Source of the DNA: an uncultured Acetatifactor sp.
Lineage (GTDB): Bacteria > Bacillota > Clostridia > Lachnospirales > Lachnospiraceae
Direction: 5' to 3'
DNA: 5,714 bases
NCBI GenBank assembly: GCA_910589655.1
Contig: CAJUTJ010000039.1
Location: 1-5,714, forward strand
Shown: one piece after another, positions 5,694-5,714 of the stretch
Numbering within the stretch: the first letter of the stretch is position 1
Layout of the letters: each line of letters opens with the position of its first letter
Program-made: the position numbers and the translations under genes
The notes under the pieces: model-generated
The model's database searches: none
Seen by the model: only the letters and a program-made list of their open reading frames with translations
What the model was told of the DNA's origin: nothing

Positions 5694-5714
5694 ACCTGCC
5701 GGCGAATTTCCTCA

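Overview
This looks like chromosomal DNA of a gut-type low-to-mid-GC Firmicute, most likely a clostridium of the Lachnospiraceae kind. The reasons are strong AGGAGG-type ribosome binding sites, a two-gene half-size ABC exporter of the Firmicutes heterodimer type, a TnpV-like transposon remnant and dense palindromic intergenic DNA. The assignment rests on gene style and not on a database match.

Layout. Bases 1-205 are an AT-rich leader with no gene I can support. Bases 206-1963 and 2034-3818 (+) are two half-size ABC exporter subunits in one operon, 70 bases apart, with two perfect hairpins in the gap. They have complementary defects in their ATP sites (Asp for the catalytic Glu and Tyr for the switch His in the first, LSAGQ in the second). 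They should therefore work together as a heterodimer with one active and one degenerate site. Bases 3821-3990 hold a terminator-like hairpin, a larger inverted-repeat element that can fold in a competing way, and a second strong hairpin.

Bases 4150-4880 contain no intact gene but are not empty. Read on the minus strand in shifting frames they give decayed pieces of a transposon protein (TnpV-like), a type I restriction subunit (HsdR-like, probably two pieces from distant parts of the protein) and a short DUF1016/YhcG-like piece. I read this as the remains of a mobile element and a restriction-modification island, joined by deletions.

Bases 4880-5536 (-) encode a 218-residue protein with three membrane segments resembling a minimal MotA/TolQ/ExbB domain, fused to a C-terminal LuxR-type DNA-binding domain. 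It would be a membrane-bound transcription factor and is the most unusual gene here. Its upstream region (5537-5714) has two perfect 14-bp direct repeats 25 bp apart and a 10-bp inverted repeat, and it lacks a clear ribosome binding site. That region may be an operator or the edge of another mobile element outside the window.

The exporter operon and the regulator gene converge on the decayed island. Nothing in the sequence proves that the regulator controls the exporter.
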